Below are positions 21,114 to 33,000 of a stretch of 64,000 nucleotides of DNA, one piece after another. The position numbers and the translations under genes were made by a program. Within the stretch, counting starts at the first letter, position 1; the number at the start of each line of letters is the position of its first letter. Source of the stretch: Litoditis marina (Eukaryota; Nematoda; Chromadorea; Rhabditida; Rhabditidae); NCBI GenBank assembly GCA_964036275.1, contig OZ038436.1, positions 23,534,639 to 23,598,638 on the forward strand, in the 5' to 3' direction. Below the pieces are notes generated by a model. It was not told where the DNA came from. It was given only the letters and a program-made list of their open reading frames with translations, and searched no databases.

Positions 21114-23030
21114 ATGGCCCTTCTGAGCAAGCTGGCTCCAGCAGCAACTATGGGTCGGCATATTCTGAAACCAACTGGTTTCGTAATGCCGTCTCTTCGC
21201 AACTCGCATGCGGCTTTGTTCAGAAAACGACCTGGACAGTTGATCGTCAATCGAATCAAGGTAGTTGCGTCGTCCTTCATACTTCACACATCATTGTCAT
21301 TATCGTATCGTTGAGAAACTACTAGCACCAGTTACCTTCTAATCACTCTTGGTTTCCGTCTTCCACCACTGTAGTTTCTAGTCATTGTTCAGAGTTGACT
21401 TAGAGCGGATATTAGTGATAGCACAATCCCATATTTAAGAGCTGTCTGCGAATATCTGAGGTTACGGGGCCAATTCTACAACTAACCGGGTTTTTAGGTA
21501 ACCTAACCCTTTTTTGGTAACCTATTTTTCAGGTTACTTGGTAGGTAACCTGAAAGTAACCTGAAACTAAAATCCGGTTACCGTTCAAACTAACGGTAAA
21601 AACCACATTTTGCCTTAGAAAAACAGGTAACCGGTTTTTCATTTAAGGTTACCAACCGGTTACCTACTGAGGTAACCTCAAAAATAGGTTACCAAAAAAG
21701 GGTTAGGTTACCTAAAAACCCGGTTAGATACGGTATTCGATTGGAAACTTTATTATTGAAATGTACGATATTCTGCCGTTCATTATTTATTTTGAGTAAG
21801 GGCTCAGAACATAGATGGTTTAAAGAAAAGTAAATGTGCATGTAAAGAAAAAAAGATGTGAAACATGTGTTTTTAGGATGTCTGTCATTTCTACTTCATC
21901 GGTATCGGTTTTCTACCTGTTCTAGCGTGTCTAGCGTACAATCACATTGTGTATGGTACGTGTGAGCTGAAGGATTATCCAACTGAAGTTAGTTCCATCT
22001 TCGCTTTTCTTTCTAACGGTCCGTAGACCTAATCGTCTCGTATGCAGTCTGGAGACACGTCATACATCTTTCCATTCAATTAAGAATACATTTGTCGTTA
22101 TAATCAATCAATACGTTCTCCACTATGGTCAATCATCAATATGAATTGTTCTGATCAACTGGTGCAGCATATACGGTACGTAGCAAATAGCAATTTAGTA
22201 GAAAAGGATGAAATCGTGAAATAGATACTTGGTCTTCTGTTGCCGGTTCGTGGTTACTTTACTAAAGCCCATTTTGTTTTTTTTTGTATCAAAAAAAAAC
22301 TGATCAAACCACTAGTACTGGACTCCAGTCTGGAGAGATAATATCTATTTGGAATAAAGGTTCACATGATTTTTAATGATACTCCTGCTACTTACATACG
22401 TTTATGTTTACTTATCTCACATTCGGGTGTAAGATAGTACGGTTTCCATCGGTTTATTTTTCTCTCACGAATCTATTGCTACAGGGTCCTCCCCCACATC
22501 ACTGGCAGTTCGAGCGCACCCCTGTTCGTCAGTGGTGGGCGAAAAACTTCGGTGTCTCGGACGTTGAGCATCATGAACGAAATCTGGCCTACTTCGAGAA
22601 GCAGGGCACTCTTGCTCGTTGGCGGTGAGTTCAGAATTAATATATTCAAATATGTTATCACTTGGAGATGAGCTATTCTCTCCCGTTCTCACACACACAT
22701 GTGAGGTGAGGTCTATTTTTTCTATGAAGATTTCGTTGCCCAATTTCAATTACAAATTACAGCAACTTCAACATCAACTCATAAGACTTTGCATACGTAA
22801 CTGTCACTACCCAGAGTGTCCAACTTGTTTGCATTTCATTTTCTACGAACACTTGAAATTTCTCAATTTCCAGGCAGATCGAGCAGCGTGTGAAGCATTT
22901 AGAAGGAGAGCGATGGGATTACAAGGGATGGAGCTATCAACCCGTTTCTTCCACCTGGGTCGATTACGGTAGATGGCACGCGTTGCGCATGCGAGACCAG
23001 TATGAACAGCACGGCCACTACGCTCAATAA
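21114..23030 (+). CDS. NADH:ubiquinone oxidoreductase subunit NDUFB5 (SGDH)
   Basis: Accessory subunit of the membrane arm of respiratory complex I, in the inner mitochondrial membrane. Exons 21114-21260, 21877-21987, 22485-22624, 22874-23030 join in phase to 184 residues, close to the family length. Exon 1 is a basic, Ser/Ala-rich presequence ending RKRPGQLIVNRIK. Exon 2 gives the single transmembrane helix FYFIGIGFLPVLACLAYNHI and then CELKDYPTE. Exon 3 carries the family motif PPPHHWQFERTPVRQWWAKNF. The tail is charged and Trp-rich. The ATG is 15 nt after a TTTCAG (21098), an SL trans-splice candidate. VPS13D follows on the same strand 1.5 kb downstream. Confidence 0.9.
21482..21727. mobile_element. 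246-bp GGTTACC-rich palindromic element in NDUFB5 intron 1
   Basis: CTAACCGGGTTTTTAGGTAA at the left is matched exactly by the reverse complement at the right (ending ACCCGGTTAG). The arms of about 54 nt are nearly perfect, and the word GGTTACC or GGTAACC recurs throughout. The transcript would form a long hairpin. Flanks AATTCTACAA and ATACGG give no clear target duplication. Confidence 0.8.
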
Positions 23031-24270
23031 GGTAAACATTATAAGGTTGAATAATTATAAGGTTTAGTTGACCCGGAAAAAACTTATGATTTCGTTGTTC
23101 AAGCGTCTCGATTATAGTTTCGTTCATTCCGACGTAGACCACAGTAGGAGTGTTTGCTTTCCAGTCTATTTCGGTTTTTTAAGTGACCGTATTATTCTGT
23201 GAAAAATGAGACTCACATCGAACCGAATAACACGATTATGCATGCCAAAACTGAAAGTTCCTCCCCGAACGGTGGCAGTTTAAATATGAATCCTTATAGT
23301 TTAATATTGAGTTGTAATGATTTTGTTGGGTTCATAATAATGTGATTCAATGAGGTACTGTCTTGGCGCCCGCTCGGCGGTGTGTTTTCAGGATGTTTGT
23401 ATACGAATGTCTACCCCTATCACAAAATGCTTTCAAAACGTGTTATAATTAGAGAAAAAAGATAACCAGAACAACAATTGTAAAATTACAATACATACTG
23501 TAATATATAAAATATCTCACTTTAACATATCTGATTATCTTCAATTCTCCAATTTAGTTGGTGGTCGTAATGAATGCGTTCAGTTATTCTTGAAAACAGT
23601 TTGCAGAATGTGTATGTGATCTTTTGATCTATTTTCACGGACCAGGCTTAACTTTAGCTTATATAGTCATACTTTGGGCTTCCATTGTCCAACACCGTGC
23701 TGACCGCTGTTATCTGTCATGTAGATCTGCGCTACAATCCAAGCCACATGTGTCTATTTGCAGAGATTCGTGGACAATCTATGGTTTCCCCGCCGACTCG
23801 TTGATCTAGGGTTCTTTTATTTTTTTGTGAAATATTCTAGTTCATGTGCTAATATCGAATGTATAGATAAGTAGATGAAGGAGCAATAAATAGTTGTTCC
23901 CACTGTGTTTCTCTTCATTGAATATTCGTTGTTTCCGACAGTTCTATCTATATTGCAATACGACTTGAAGTTGGATTCTTTCTTTATACCGTTTACCGTG
24001 AAAAAAAAACAAGTTTTAATCATTATTATTCAGATTGTATTAGCACCTTACGCCTTAATTGAGAAATGACGAGTCAAAAGTTCTAATCAAAGGTGAGTGA
24101 AATATCAGATGAAATGTCAGTGATACCTTGCGAGTATTGTTGTGTACTAGGATTTCTCAACGCAGTGAGAACGGCACAACCAAACGAAAGACCGATCTAT
24201 TCAATAAAATAGTTACCCATGTTTAGTTTGTGTTGAGTGAGGGAGGCCGTGTGTTAGATATAGTCTTTTC

Positions 24271-24482
24271 CATTCCTACTGAGACTCCTACAGTAGGATT
24301 TCGAAACTTCCAAGCCGTTTTGCTCACTTGCTTTTGATTGGAGAAGTTGATGATTTCCTTACCTCATTCTCCTTCTCAGGTAGAGTAAATATACGAGAGC
24401 ATTTTCCATTAACTACATTTTCAGCTTCATAACAGCCTTCGGAAAGTTTGTAAGGTTACTGTAGGAGTCTCAGTACGAATGG
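24271..24482. mobile_element. ~212-bp MITE, family M1 copy 2
   Basis: CATTCCTACTGAGACTCCTA at the left and its near reverse complement (TAGGAGTCTCAGTACGAATG) at the right. Same length and subterminal sequence (TTACTGTAGGAGTCTCA) as copy 1 at 2502-2712. Confidence 0.75.
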
Positions 24483-24542
24483 TGTGAACTATACAACAAT
24501 GACAGTCGTCCACTTTACTTTGGATTCACTTCATCTCATTTC

Positions 24543-24544
24543 AG
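24543..24544 (+). promoter_or_regulatory. Candidate SL trans-splice acceptor of VPS13D
   Basis: CTCATTTCAG ends 8 nt before the VPS13D start codon with no upstream coding exon, consistent with SL trans-splicing. Confidence 0.5.
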
Positions 24545-24552
24545 AACGAAGA

Positions 24553-27500
24553 ATGTTAGAAAACATTGTAGCGTGGGTGCTCAACACGTATATAGGAGAG
24601 TATTTGGAAGATTTGAATACCGATCATCTCTCTGTGGCTCTTTTGTCAGGTTAGATGTTAAAACTATCGACATAATGTGGATGAACGTTTCATATGTACA
24701 CATGTAAATTGTTGTTCGAATAATAGTGACGAAAACTGCGTTGTAGCCTAATTCGCAATTTCGGCTCATGCCCAAAATACATGGGTACAAACTACAATAT
24801 ATCAGAACGAAATAAAGAACTGTTTACGTCTGTCGTTCCTATTCCTACACCGAACCATATTTATACGTTACATTTACGGTTTGACTGATAACCATGTGTA
24901 GATAGATGATTTTTATTACTGGACATACTTAACATATAGTAGGGAGTTATTTTATGCTTCATTATAATGTTCTAATTACTAGCTAACAAGGGTGATATCA
25001 GATATGTTCACATTCCCACATTTACTCAACTTGAATAATTTTGAATATCATTGCTTCACGCATTTGCGTTTCAGGACAGCTCGAATTGGAAAATGTTCCG
25101 TTGAAAAAGAGTGCTCTTCGAAAACTCGATCTTCCTCTAGAAGTGAAGTCTGGTCTTCTTGGAAAATTGACTCTCTCCATTCCAATCACTCACCTACGCA
25201 GTGAACCCTGGATACTGAAGGTGAGCACCAAATGATTGGTGTGTGGTTTACATTATTCTTTCCTACGTTGTTTTTCAATTTTCATGATACATTTTCACTG
25301 TTTTCGAGGTAAAGGAGATCATGCATCATGCCCTAGCCAGATGAAGTTTTACAAGCAAATTATGCCAAATTTGGGTTCTACGTGTTCGGAAAGCTTTACT
25401 ACAGTATGGTTTCAGCTGAGCGATGTGTTGATAGTGGTCGGTCCGTTGTCGCCCTCGCAGAGATATGACGTAGAGGCGGTGGAGCAGGTTGAACAACAAA
25501 AGAAGGAGACCATGCTCGACGAGTTGGAACAGCGACATAAGGTGGGAAACTTGGTATTGAGTCATACACATTTCTGGTGAAATTCGTCTTCTTATTCATT
25601 AAAAAACTGTTTTCTTGTGCAGTAGTGACGCTACGGAGTTGCTGTGGTTTTGGTAGAACGCATTCTTCAATGGAATATTCAAGAAAGTTTTACTTTCGCC
25701 CCCCACCGTACAATCGCACCCCCCGTGATACTTTGGCCCCCCACCCGCACTAGTTTCAACAGAAAATGGTGGGGGGTAAAAGATAAATGTATGGTAGGGT
25801 GGGGGGCTAAAGTTAAATGTCGACATTGTACAATCACCCCCCACTAACGTAAATTGGGGGGTGAAAGTAACATGCCTGGCAATCCTTAACAAAAGCCCCC
25901 CACCCTTCTGATTCTTAGTTGAAACGGAGCCATGTTGCTTTCACCCCCCATGGTGGGGGGGGGTGAAAGTAACACAGGACTTACTTCGGCTAAAACGAAA
26001 AAAGTGGGGGGCCATACACCGCCAAGGGCCTCTTATGTCTTCAAAATTTTCGCGACCCCTCCGTGTTTTCTCGTGTCGCGACCTTCCAAAACGGCGACAT
26101 TCAACTAATTTCCGTACGATTATAGCTGATTTTGTATGAAAATCGTTAATTAACAGCTCGCGACCCCTACTTTTCACAAGGATTTGTTCGCGACTCCCCC
26201 TCTTATGAGGGGCCTTGGCGGTGTATGTGGGGGGCGAACGTAAAATAGTCCCGAATATTCACTCATGGTAAAAGTGGTGTATTTGCAAAAGTTCAGCTTT
26301 GAACCCTTTTTTATTGTGATGTACACATATGGCACAAATTACAATGGAAAAACAGGGTGCAGGGATCGAACTACAAACAGCGAATGGGATCAACCCTCAT
26401 CGCCTCAGTGTACTCTTACTAGAACGACTCCTATATCACTTATCCCTTCGACCTACTTTCAAAATTAAACGGATAACTGAACTTATTTATTGAGCTTCTT
26501 TCATGAAAAGTGATGTTTTTTACAGACAGAGTTGTTAACTTTGCTTGGACTGCCGGTCCCCCCTTCTCAAGATTCTTGGTGGGGTGCGTCATTGCTCTCG
26601 ACGGTTGTAAATAATATTCAGGTTTGTTCCGCTGGTTATTTGTTAGATGTTTAGTAACTTAGTAACTCTCATTTTATCTGACTCAAGCGACTTTTCTTGT
26701 TTTGTAGTTTGCTGCAATGCATTTCACTCGCAGTTTTCAACCTCTGCAAACTCCATAGGATCCCTCCTTGCTCAATCATAGGATCAAGAAAGTAAAATTC
26801 TTGCAAGTATCATAAGAAAACGTGCATTTGGCATAACTACTGCGAGTTAAACGTTAGATCTGGTGTTCATGTTTGCAACTTCAAGTACTTTCCAGCTGAT
26901 TCTCAACAATGTTCACATTCGTTATGAAGACGGCAGCACACTCCCTAACGGACTAGGATTCAACTGTGGAATTCGAATGCAGAAAATTACTGTTCAAACT
27001 ACTTCTCCGAGTTGGGTTAGTTCTTATGTTGTAATTACTTTTAAATTCTGGTTGATAACGTCATAGTATATTTTCTCCATAATGAAGTATGTGTTTTAAC
27101 TTTCAAGGTCAGCTGAAAGTGATATTGCTATTGCTACTGCGGCGTAGAATATATCAGATTTGTATTTCACTCTAAAAGTTTTAAGTATTCCGCTGAAAGA
27201 CGTAATACAATGGAGTTTTACTTACTTCGGTACCACGGGGGAAAACTGGATTTATTTTCGCGAAATGTTTTTCAGAAACCTGGATTCATTGAACCTCAAG
27301 AAGGAGTGAACATTTTCAAGAAGTTGGAAGTGAAGGGGTTCAGCATGTACTGGAATTCGGACAAGCAACCCACCACCTTCGACAGCCCAAAGATGTTGAG
27401 GGTACGCTTTTCGAGTTTCCAATTTTAAGAGTCTTTGCCGGATGCATGGACCTCGACGTCTAGTGGAAATGTCAAGAAAAAAACGGAAAGTCATTCATTT

Positions 27501-30035
27501 TGTAGCACTAATTTGATTCTTGCGCACATTTTCTTGTTTTTCTAGAGAAAACAGCTTATAATTGAATTATTACAAAGCATTCCATAACGGAAGCTATTTG
27601 ACAGCTTCTTTCAATTTGTTGTTGTTTCCTTTCTTTGGAAATAACGGAATTCGCTTATTGCAGGAGATTCTCGCCCCTGAAACTCATACCAACAGCTATA
27701 TAATCCAGCCTTGTAGCACAGAACTGAGAATGGAGCGGAATTCGAGCAAATTCCCTCTCAGGGGCACACATCCCAGGTTCAAGGTGAGTTTGGTATATTT
27801 TGTTAGATAATGAACACTATACTCTATGAATCAATCAAGCTTGAATAATAATTCCTACTTTCTGAGAAACTGAGAAAACAGTGTTTTTGTATCTGCGTTG
27901 GGTATCGCGACGATTCGGTTATGTTATGTCTTTTACTTCAATTTATTTTTCTACTTCTACCTGTACTTTGATCAATGTGTTAGTTGTGAAAATTGCTGTG
28001 AATTTCTTCTTTTTAAGTTCTTCTTGCGACCAGAGAAGATAACTTGCGAATTGACTAGGAGACAGATGGCGGAACTGCGAGCTTTAAACAGGTGACTTGC
28101 ATTTCATTGGATAGAACATAGTAAGGGACTAACCGTCAATAATGTATATCGGGAACTTAGTGATGCTACTTGTCGCTACTTGTCATATATGTTTTCAACT
28201 GCCCTGTTCAGGCGCGGACTGGAGAATTTATAATTTGAATTTATTTATTGTTTCACTTCGCGTCATACACCGCCAAGGCCTCTCATAAAGGGGGGAGTCG
28301 CGAACAAATTCTTGTGAAAAGTAGGGTCGCGAACTGTCAACTAACGATTTTCATACAAAATCAGCTATAATCGTACGGAAATTAGTCGAATATCGCCGTT
28401 TTGGGGGGTCGCGACACGAGAAAACACGGAGGGGTCGCGAGAATTTTGAAGGATTAAGAGGCCCTTGGCGGTGTATGCTTCGCGTCGTTTCGAGGCGGTG
28501 ATCATCATACATATCACATTATCGTCAAAACGTCTTCTTTTGCAGTAGTGTTACAGTTGATTTCTCATGGTGGACATTCGTATGTTCTGAGACATAGATC
28601 CAGTGACATGCCAGAAACAACAGTAGAACCAACTGACGACGAATTGACTGTGACTGTGTTTTTATAAATATCCAAAATCTTTTTTTCGGCACATAAATCA
28701 GAACGATTAGATGTATTAAGTTTCATCCTAGTTACGAATTGCAGAGAATGGGCCAGATTCGAGCGGGCTCGGCAACACCGAAAATGGAGACCATTGACTC
28801 ATATTGGCGAAAAGTAAGTTGTAATTATCCCCAAATATTGGCCCTAGTTTTCTTGTTTTTGTTGGTCATAGAAGATTTGCATTCCCTTGTCCTAGGACTG
28901 TGCTGATCGCAGATCGCAGCAGATCCGGGCAGATCGCAAGGCATGACGCGGCACGGGGTGTCTGTCAAAAATAATGCGTGTTATTGTAGCAGTGCCGTCC
29001 CAGGACACGGGATGGCCCTTTTCTGTCCCTGGGAATATGGTATGGTATCAACAATTAGTTGAGATTGTTAATACAAGCATCGTGTTTTGTATAATAATTT
29101 TGTTTTTTTTTGTTCAAAATTGAATGCTTTTACAGCGCGAGAGATTGGTGGCGATTTGCGTACGATCGTGTGACGGAGGAGGGGCGATATGCCCAGTCGC
29201 GGAGGACCTGGCACTTTGCCCTCACCCGAGCAAGACATCTCAACGCCTACTGTCGCGCCTATAGGAGACGACTACTCAACCTCATTCACAACCCGGCGGC
29301 AAGGTATTCTGGAGCAGCTTCGATTGATGCATTTATTGATTAAGGCATTGAACAGAAACATCCATTTTTCAAACAGTGCTCCATTCTCTGTAAATAGCCG
29401 AAAAGTGCCAAGACACTGGCGAAAAGGGCATCTCCTCGAATTAGAATTGAGGCGCGATCAATGGTTGTGATTTCTACCAATTGTAGATGAACTCGTGTGA
29501 CAGTTGGTTTTCACACTCATACAGTACAGCTCTTATTTTCCGAAATAACGATTCTCTATCTGGGAACATTGCAGTTATTCTTATGAGGTGTTTACTATAA
29601 TATGTCAACCACACTAGTCCTAACTAATTGTTATTGTATTCAGTGAAGCGGTGGTTGATCCCTCGACCGGTCAGACTCGGTCGACAGCAGCCGCCAGCGG
29701 AGCATCTCAGGAAGATCGAACGGTTATGAAGCAGATCGAAAGAGACGCACAGTACAGTTACCATGTGAGTTCTGGGCCACATTCCCACTTTTATTCTTTC
29801 ATAAGTGAAATTCAGAGTGTTCTCGGTTAAAATACACCAAAAATTCCCGTATCCGAAAAAAGCCAGGTTCATTCGTGTTCCTTCCGGATGGTATCATTCA
29901 TTCTTTCAGGAGCTGCAACTCTTCCGCGAGACAGTGTTCCGTCGTTTGATGCGGGAGACGGAGAAGGAGACGGGCTTCGACACTACCCCCCTGGCCGAGG
30001 ATGGATTCGAGTCTCTCGATTCTCCCGTCGAAGAG
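24553..30035 (+). CDS. VPS13D exons 1-12, Chorein_N and extended N-terminal region (residues 1-463)
   Basis: Exons 24553-24649, 25075-25220, 25416-25541, 26526-26621, 26896-27015, 27276-27401, 27664-27783, 28018-28091, 28745-28813, 29136-29303, 29644-29764, 29910-30035. Residues 1-120 are the Chorein_N cap that takes lipid from the donor membrane. [13 protein letters not shown] and FSMYWNSD are the conserved beta strands of the following groove. [16 protein letters not shown] and [15 protein letters not shown] match the conserved DWW-type motif. Exon 8 starts after TTTTTAAG instead of CAG. Confidence 0.9.
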
Positions 30036-33000
30036 GTGTGTACACACATCAATGACGCGTGACTATTCTACAAGAAGCAACCCGTTTCTGCATTAAAATC
30101 GGTCAAATACCATTATTCCGCATGAAAAAATACAAATTTGCTCGATATGGTCAAAATTTTTCACTTCTTTTCGTGAAACCTTTTTCTATTGGTGAGTTGT
30201 TTCAGTGTTGTGCTCAGCAGTCTTTTGTCCCAGGTACATGAACGGGACGTCCCGTGTCCTGGAACGGTACCGGGACGTACTGCTCCTATGATACATATTG
30301 ATTTTGACAGACAGCCTCGCGACGCGTCATGCGTTGCGGTCTGTCCGGATCAATGAGTATCATTAGAACAGTACCGTCCCAGGACATGGGACGTCCGGTT
30401 CATGTACCTGGGACAAACAGTCGTCTGAGTAGAAGATTGTTGTGAATTCACTATAATGAACCTTATAGGTGACGGCTGTCGAGGCACCCAAACAGCCAGA
30501 TCAGGGAATTTATGGATGGATCACAAGTTTTTTCACACCAGAAGAAAGCAGTTAGTTTTTTATCTACTTTTTTTGTGATGATGATGATTTGTTCATAAAG
30601 TTGGAGAAGAGAACTTGTGCTTACATCTACTTCGGTTCGTTATAATGCCAAGATTGATGATTTTGAATGCTCATCGTTAAAAATTATTTTAAATCCTCAA
30701 AAACAAAAGCCGAACTTAGTTGGTTTTATAGCATGGGTGAAGATTTGAGTGTGTAACGGTTTTATTCCAGAAGCTGAGCGCGATGATAAAATGTTCGATT
30801 TTGGTACGCTCGACTTGTCCGAACTCAGAACCCTACCCGAATCGTTTTCTGTTAAGGTATTGTTATGAAAGATGATCAGAATCGATTAATTGGAGTTATA
30901 TCATTGTAATGATAGCTATTGGCTGTTCTTGTATGTATCTGTATGGCCTATCTCTGTTCTAATCATCGTACGTAAGAACGTACACTAAGAACATACGTAA
31001 AATACCATCTCATTTTATATTGCTGATGCCCACTTCTGCGCGATACCGATCGAGCCAATAGTCACTTGTTGGGACAATGTTGACGATCCAGGCAAAATAA
31101 CAATTAATTCTTCAAAGTCACACATTCATTCTTTTCGACCCGCTCTAGAACTATTTCCCGTCTGATTCTAGGACATGGAGGAGGAGATTCTAGATGTTCT
31201 GCACGAGTCTTGGGATGACTCGACTCTACTCCGACGGGACGAACTACTGGCAGAAGTATCTCTACGGCTCGAGCAAATTACACTACGCTTCATCGATTCT
31301 AGTGTACGTTTTATCATACATACGATCGATTTTAACAAATCCTAGGCAACTGAGCCGTGGAAAATCCGGTAAATAGTGTTCGGTGAAATAAGTCACCTTC
31401 ACCGGTGTCTTCTTTTTGGGAAAAAAACAATATCGAGCATTTAACGAAAGAGAAAAGTTTCTCTAGACGAGCCAGCTCAAATACTATTATGAGCGAAGTT
31501 TTTCTCATCTGACAGGAGCAGCCACCCTAGTTTCACGAATGACTCGTCCAGAACGTTGGATTTCCCCGACGATCCGACACTAAACGCTGACCAATTTATT
31601 GCTTTTACCTCGCTGATCGTAATCTCGATATTTCGTTTTCTCCATCATTGCTATTCTGGTTGTCTACAGATAGTGAACGGTATGGAGCAGCGTCGTGTTC
31701 TGGCGATGGACCTTTCTGGAGTCACCTCGCGGGTCCATTTGAGTCCTCGACAGTCCTCCTTCTCCGTCCAATTGGCTGTGCAGGACATGAGCATCCAACG
31801 ACTGCGAACCGGCCATTCTCCCATGAAGGTTGGCTATAGGCTGGTTATACAGACTTTATGCGAACCCGAGTGTGATTAATGTTCCGTAACAGCGTGCAGT
31901 ATGCAGTAGGTATCGGATTACATGATAGGGAGAACATAGACTTTCTGAGAAATTTGTATGATGGTTGTACTGATGAGGGTCGATAACACATCGGATCGTT
32001 TTCCAACACCTTTTACCGCTCGAAGATCTCTTTCAAAATCATATGGGGAAGGGTGTGGGGAGCAGACTTCAGTCAGGTGTACACACCCGTTTTTAGTGCT
32101 TTCCCGTCGTTTACCGAAACTGTTTCAAGTTTAGATTTTGTGTTCTTCGCATTGTAAATGATATGAACTCCTTGACAAGGTTGCGGGTGTACTGTTTGAA
32201 TAATTCATTAATGACAGGGTCAGGATTCGGGTGTGGAAGAGTCTTTGATGTATTCCATGGAGGAATCAACAAAGATTCTGTTGGCTGTAGGTAGAATGAC
32301 GGCAGAAAGTGGGTCAGAAACTAAGGAGGAGCCCATATTTCGGTGAGCACGTTAGCAAGTAAATCCTAGAAAATAATATTTTCCCAATCTTGTGGCGTTG
32401 CAAGTAGTATCTCATATTCGAAAGTCGCTCAGTGTGGGGGGCCTGATTTTCTATTAATACAGAACTTCGCAAGCCGGCTTTTGTCTCGCATTGCTAGTGG
32501 TTGGGCACAGTGCAGTACTATCTTGTACTTGTGCAGAAAATTTGCCCTTTGTTCACAGAAAATGAGCTAAAATTCGTCTGGCTGTTCCGCCAAGTTTTAT
32601 TGAGTGTATCAATATGAAATTGATGTTGTTGTCAGTATGCATTACCGTCGTCGTTCGCCCCGATTGGTGGTGAGGCATTCGGTGGAGGGTCGATTCCGTC
32701 CCATCTCGGTCATGTACGAGGAGAAGGCACTCGACGGACTCTCCACACTATTCGCCGACGATCCCCTCATGTTCAAGGTCCGTTCTAGGGTTGTTAATCG
32801 AGTTCAAAATTTCGAGTTTTCGAGTTTTGGGAAATTTCGAGTTTTCGAGTTTTGGGAAATTTCGAGTTTTCGAGTTTTGAAAAATTTCGAGTTATCGAGT
32901 TTTCGAGTTTTGAAAAATTTCGAGTTTTCGAGTTTTGAAAAATTTCGAGTTTTCGAGTTTTGAAAAATTTCGAGTTATCGAGTTTTGAAAAATTTCGAGT

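Larger units (their letters stand above)
23031..24552. other. Intergenic region between NDUFB5 and VPS13D
   Basis: Contains the NDUFB5 3' UTR, the M1 MITE at 24271-24482, and a possible late AATAAA at about 23884. I found no gene. VPS13D begins just after a TTTCAG at 24544. At 1.5 kb the gap is long for a classical nematode operon, so co-transcription with NDUFB5 is open. Confidence 0.5.

Noticed and set aside
24553..25541. VPS13A/C instead of VPS13D
   Set aside because: Some groove strands (for example TVQTTSPSW) resemble VPS13A/C, but the first 90 residues, the spacing in exon 10 and the lectin after the VAB domain fit VPS13D.
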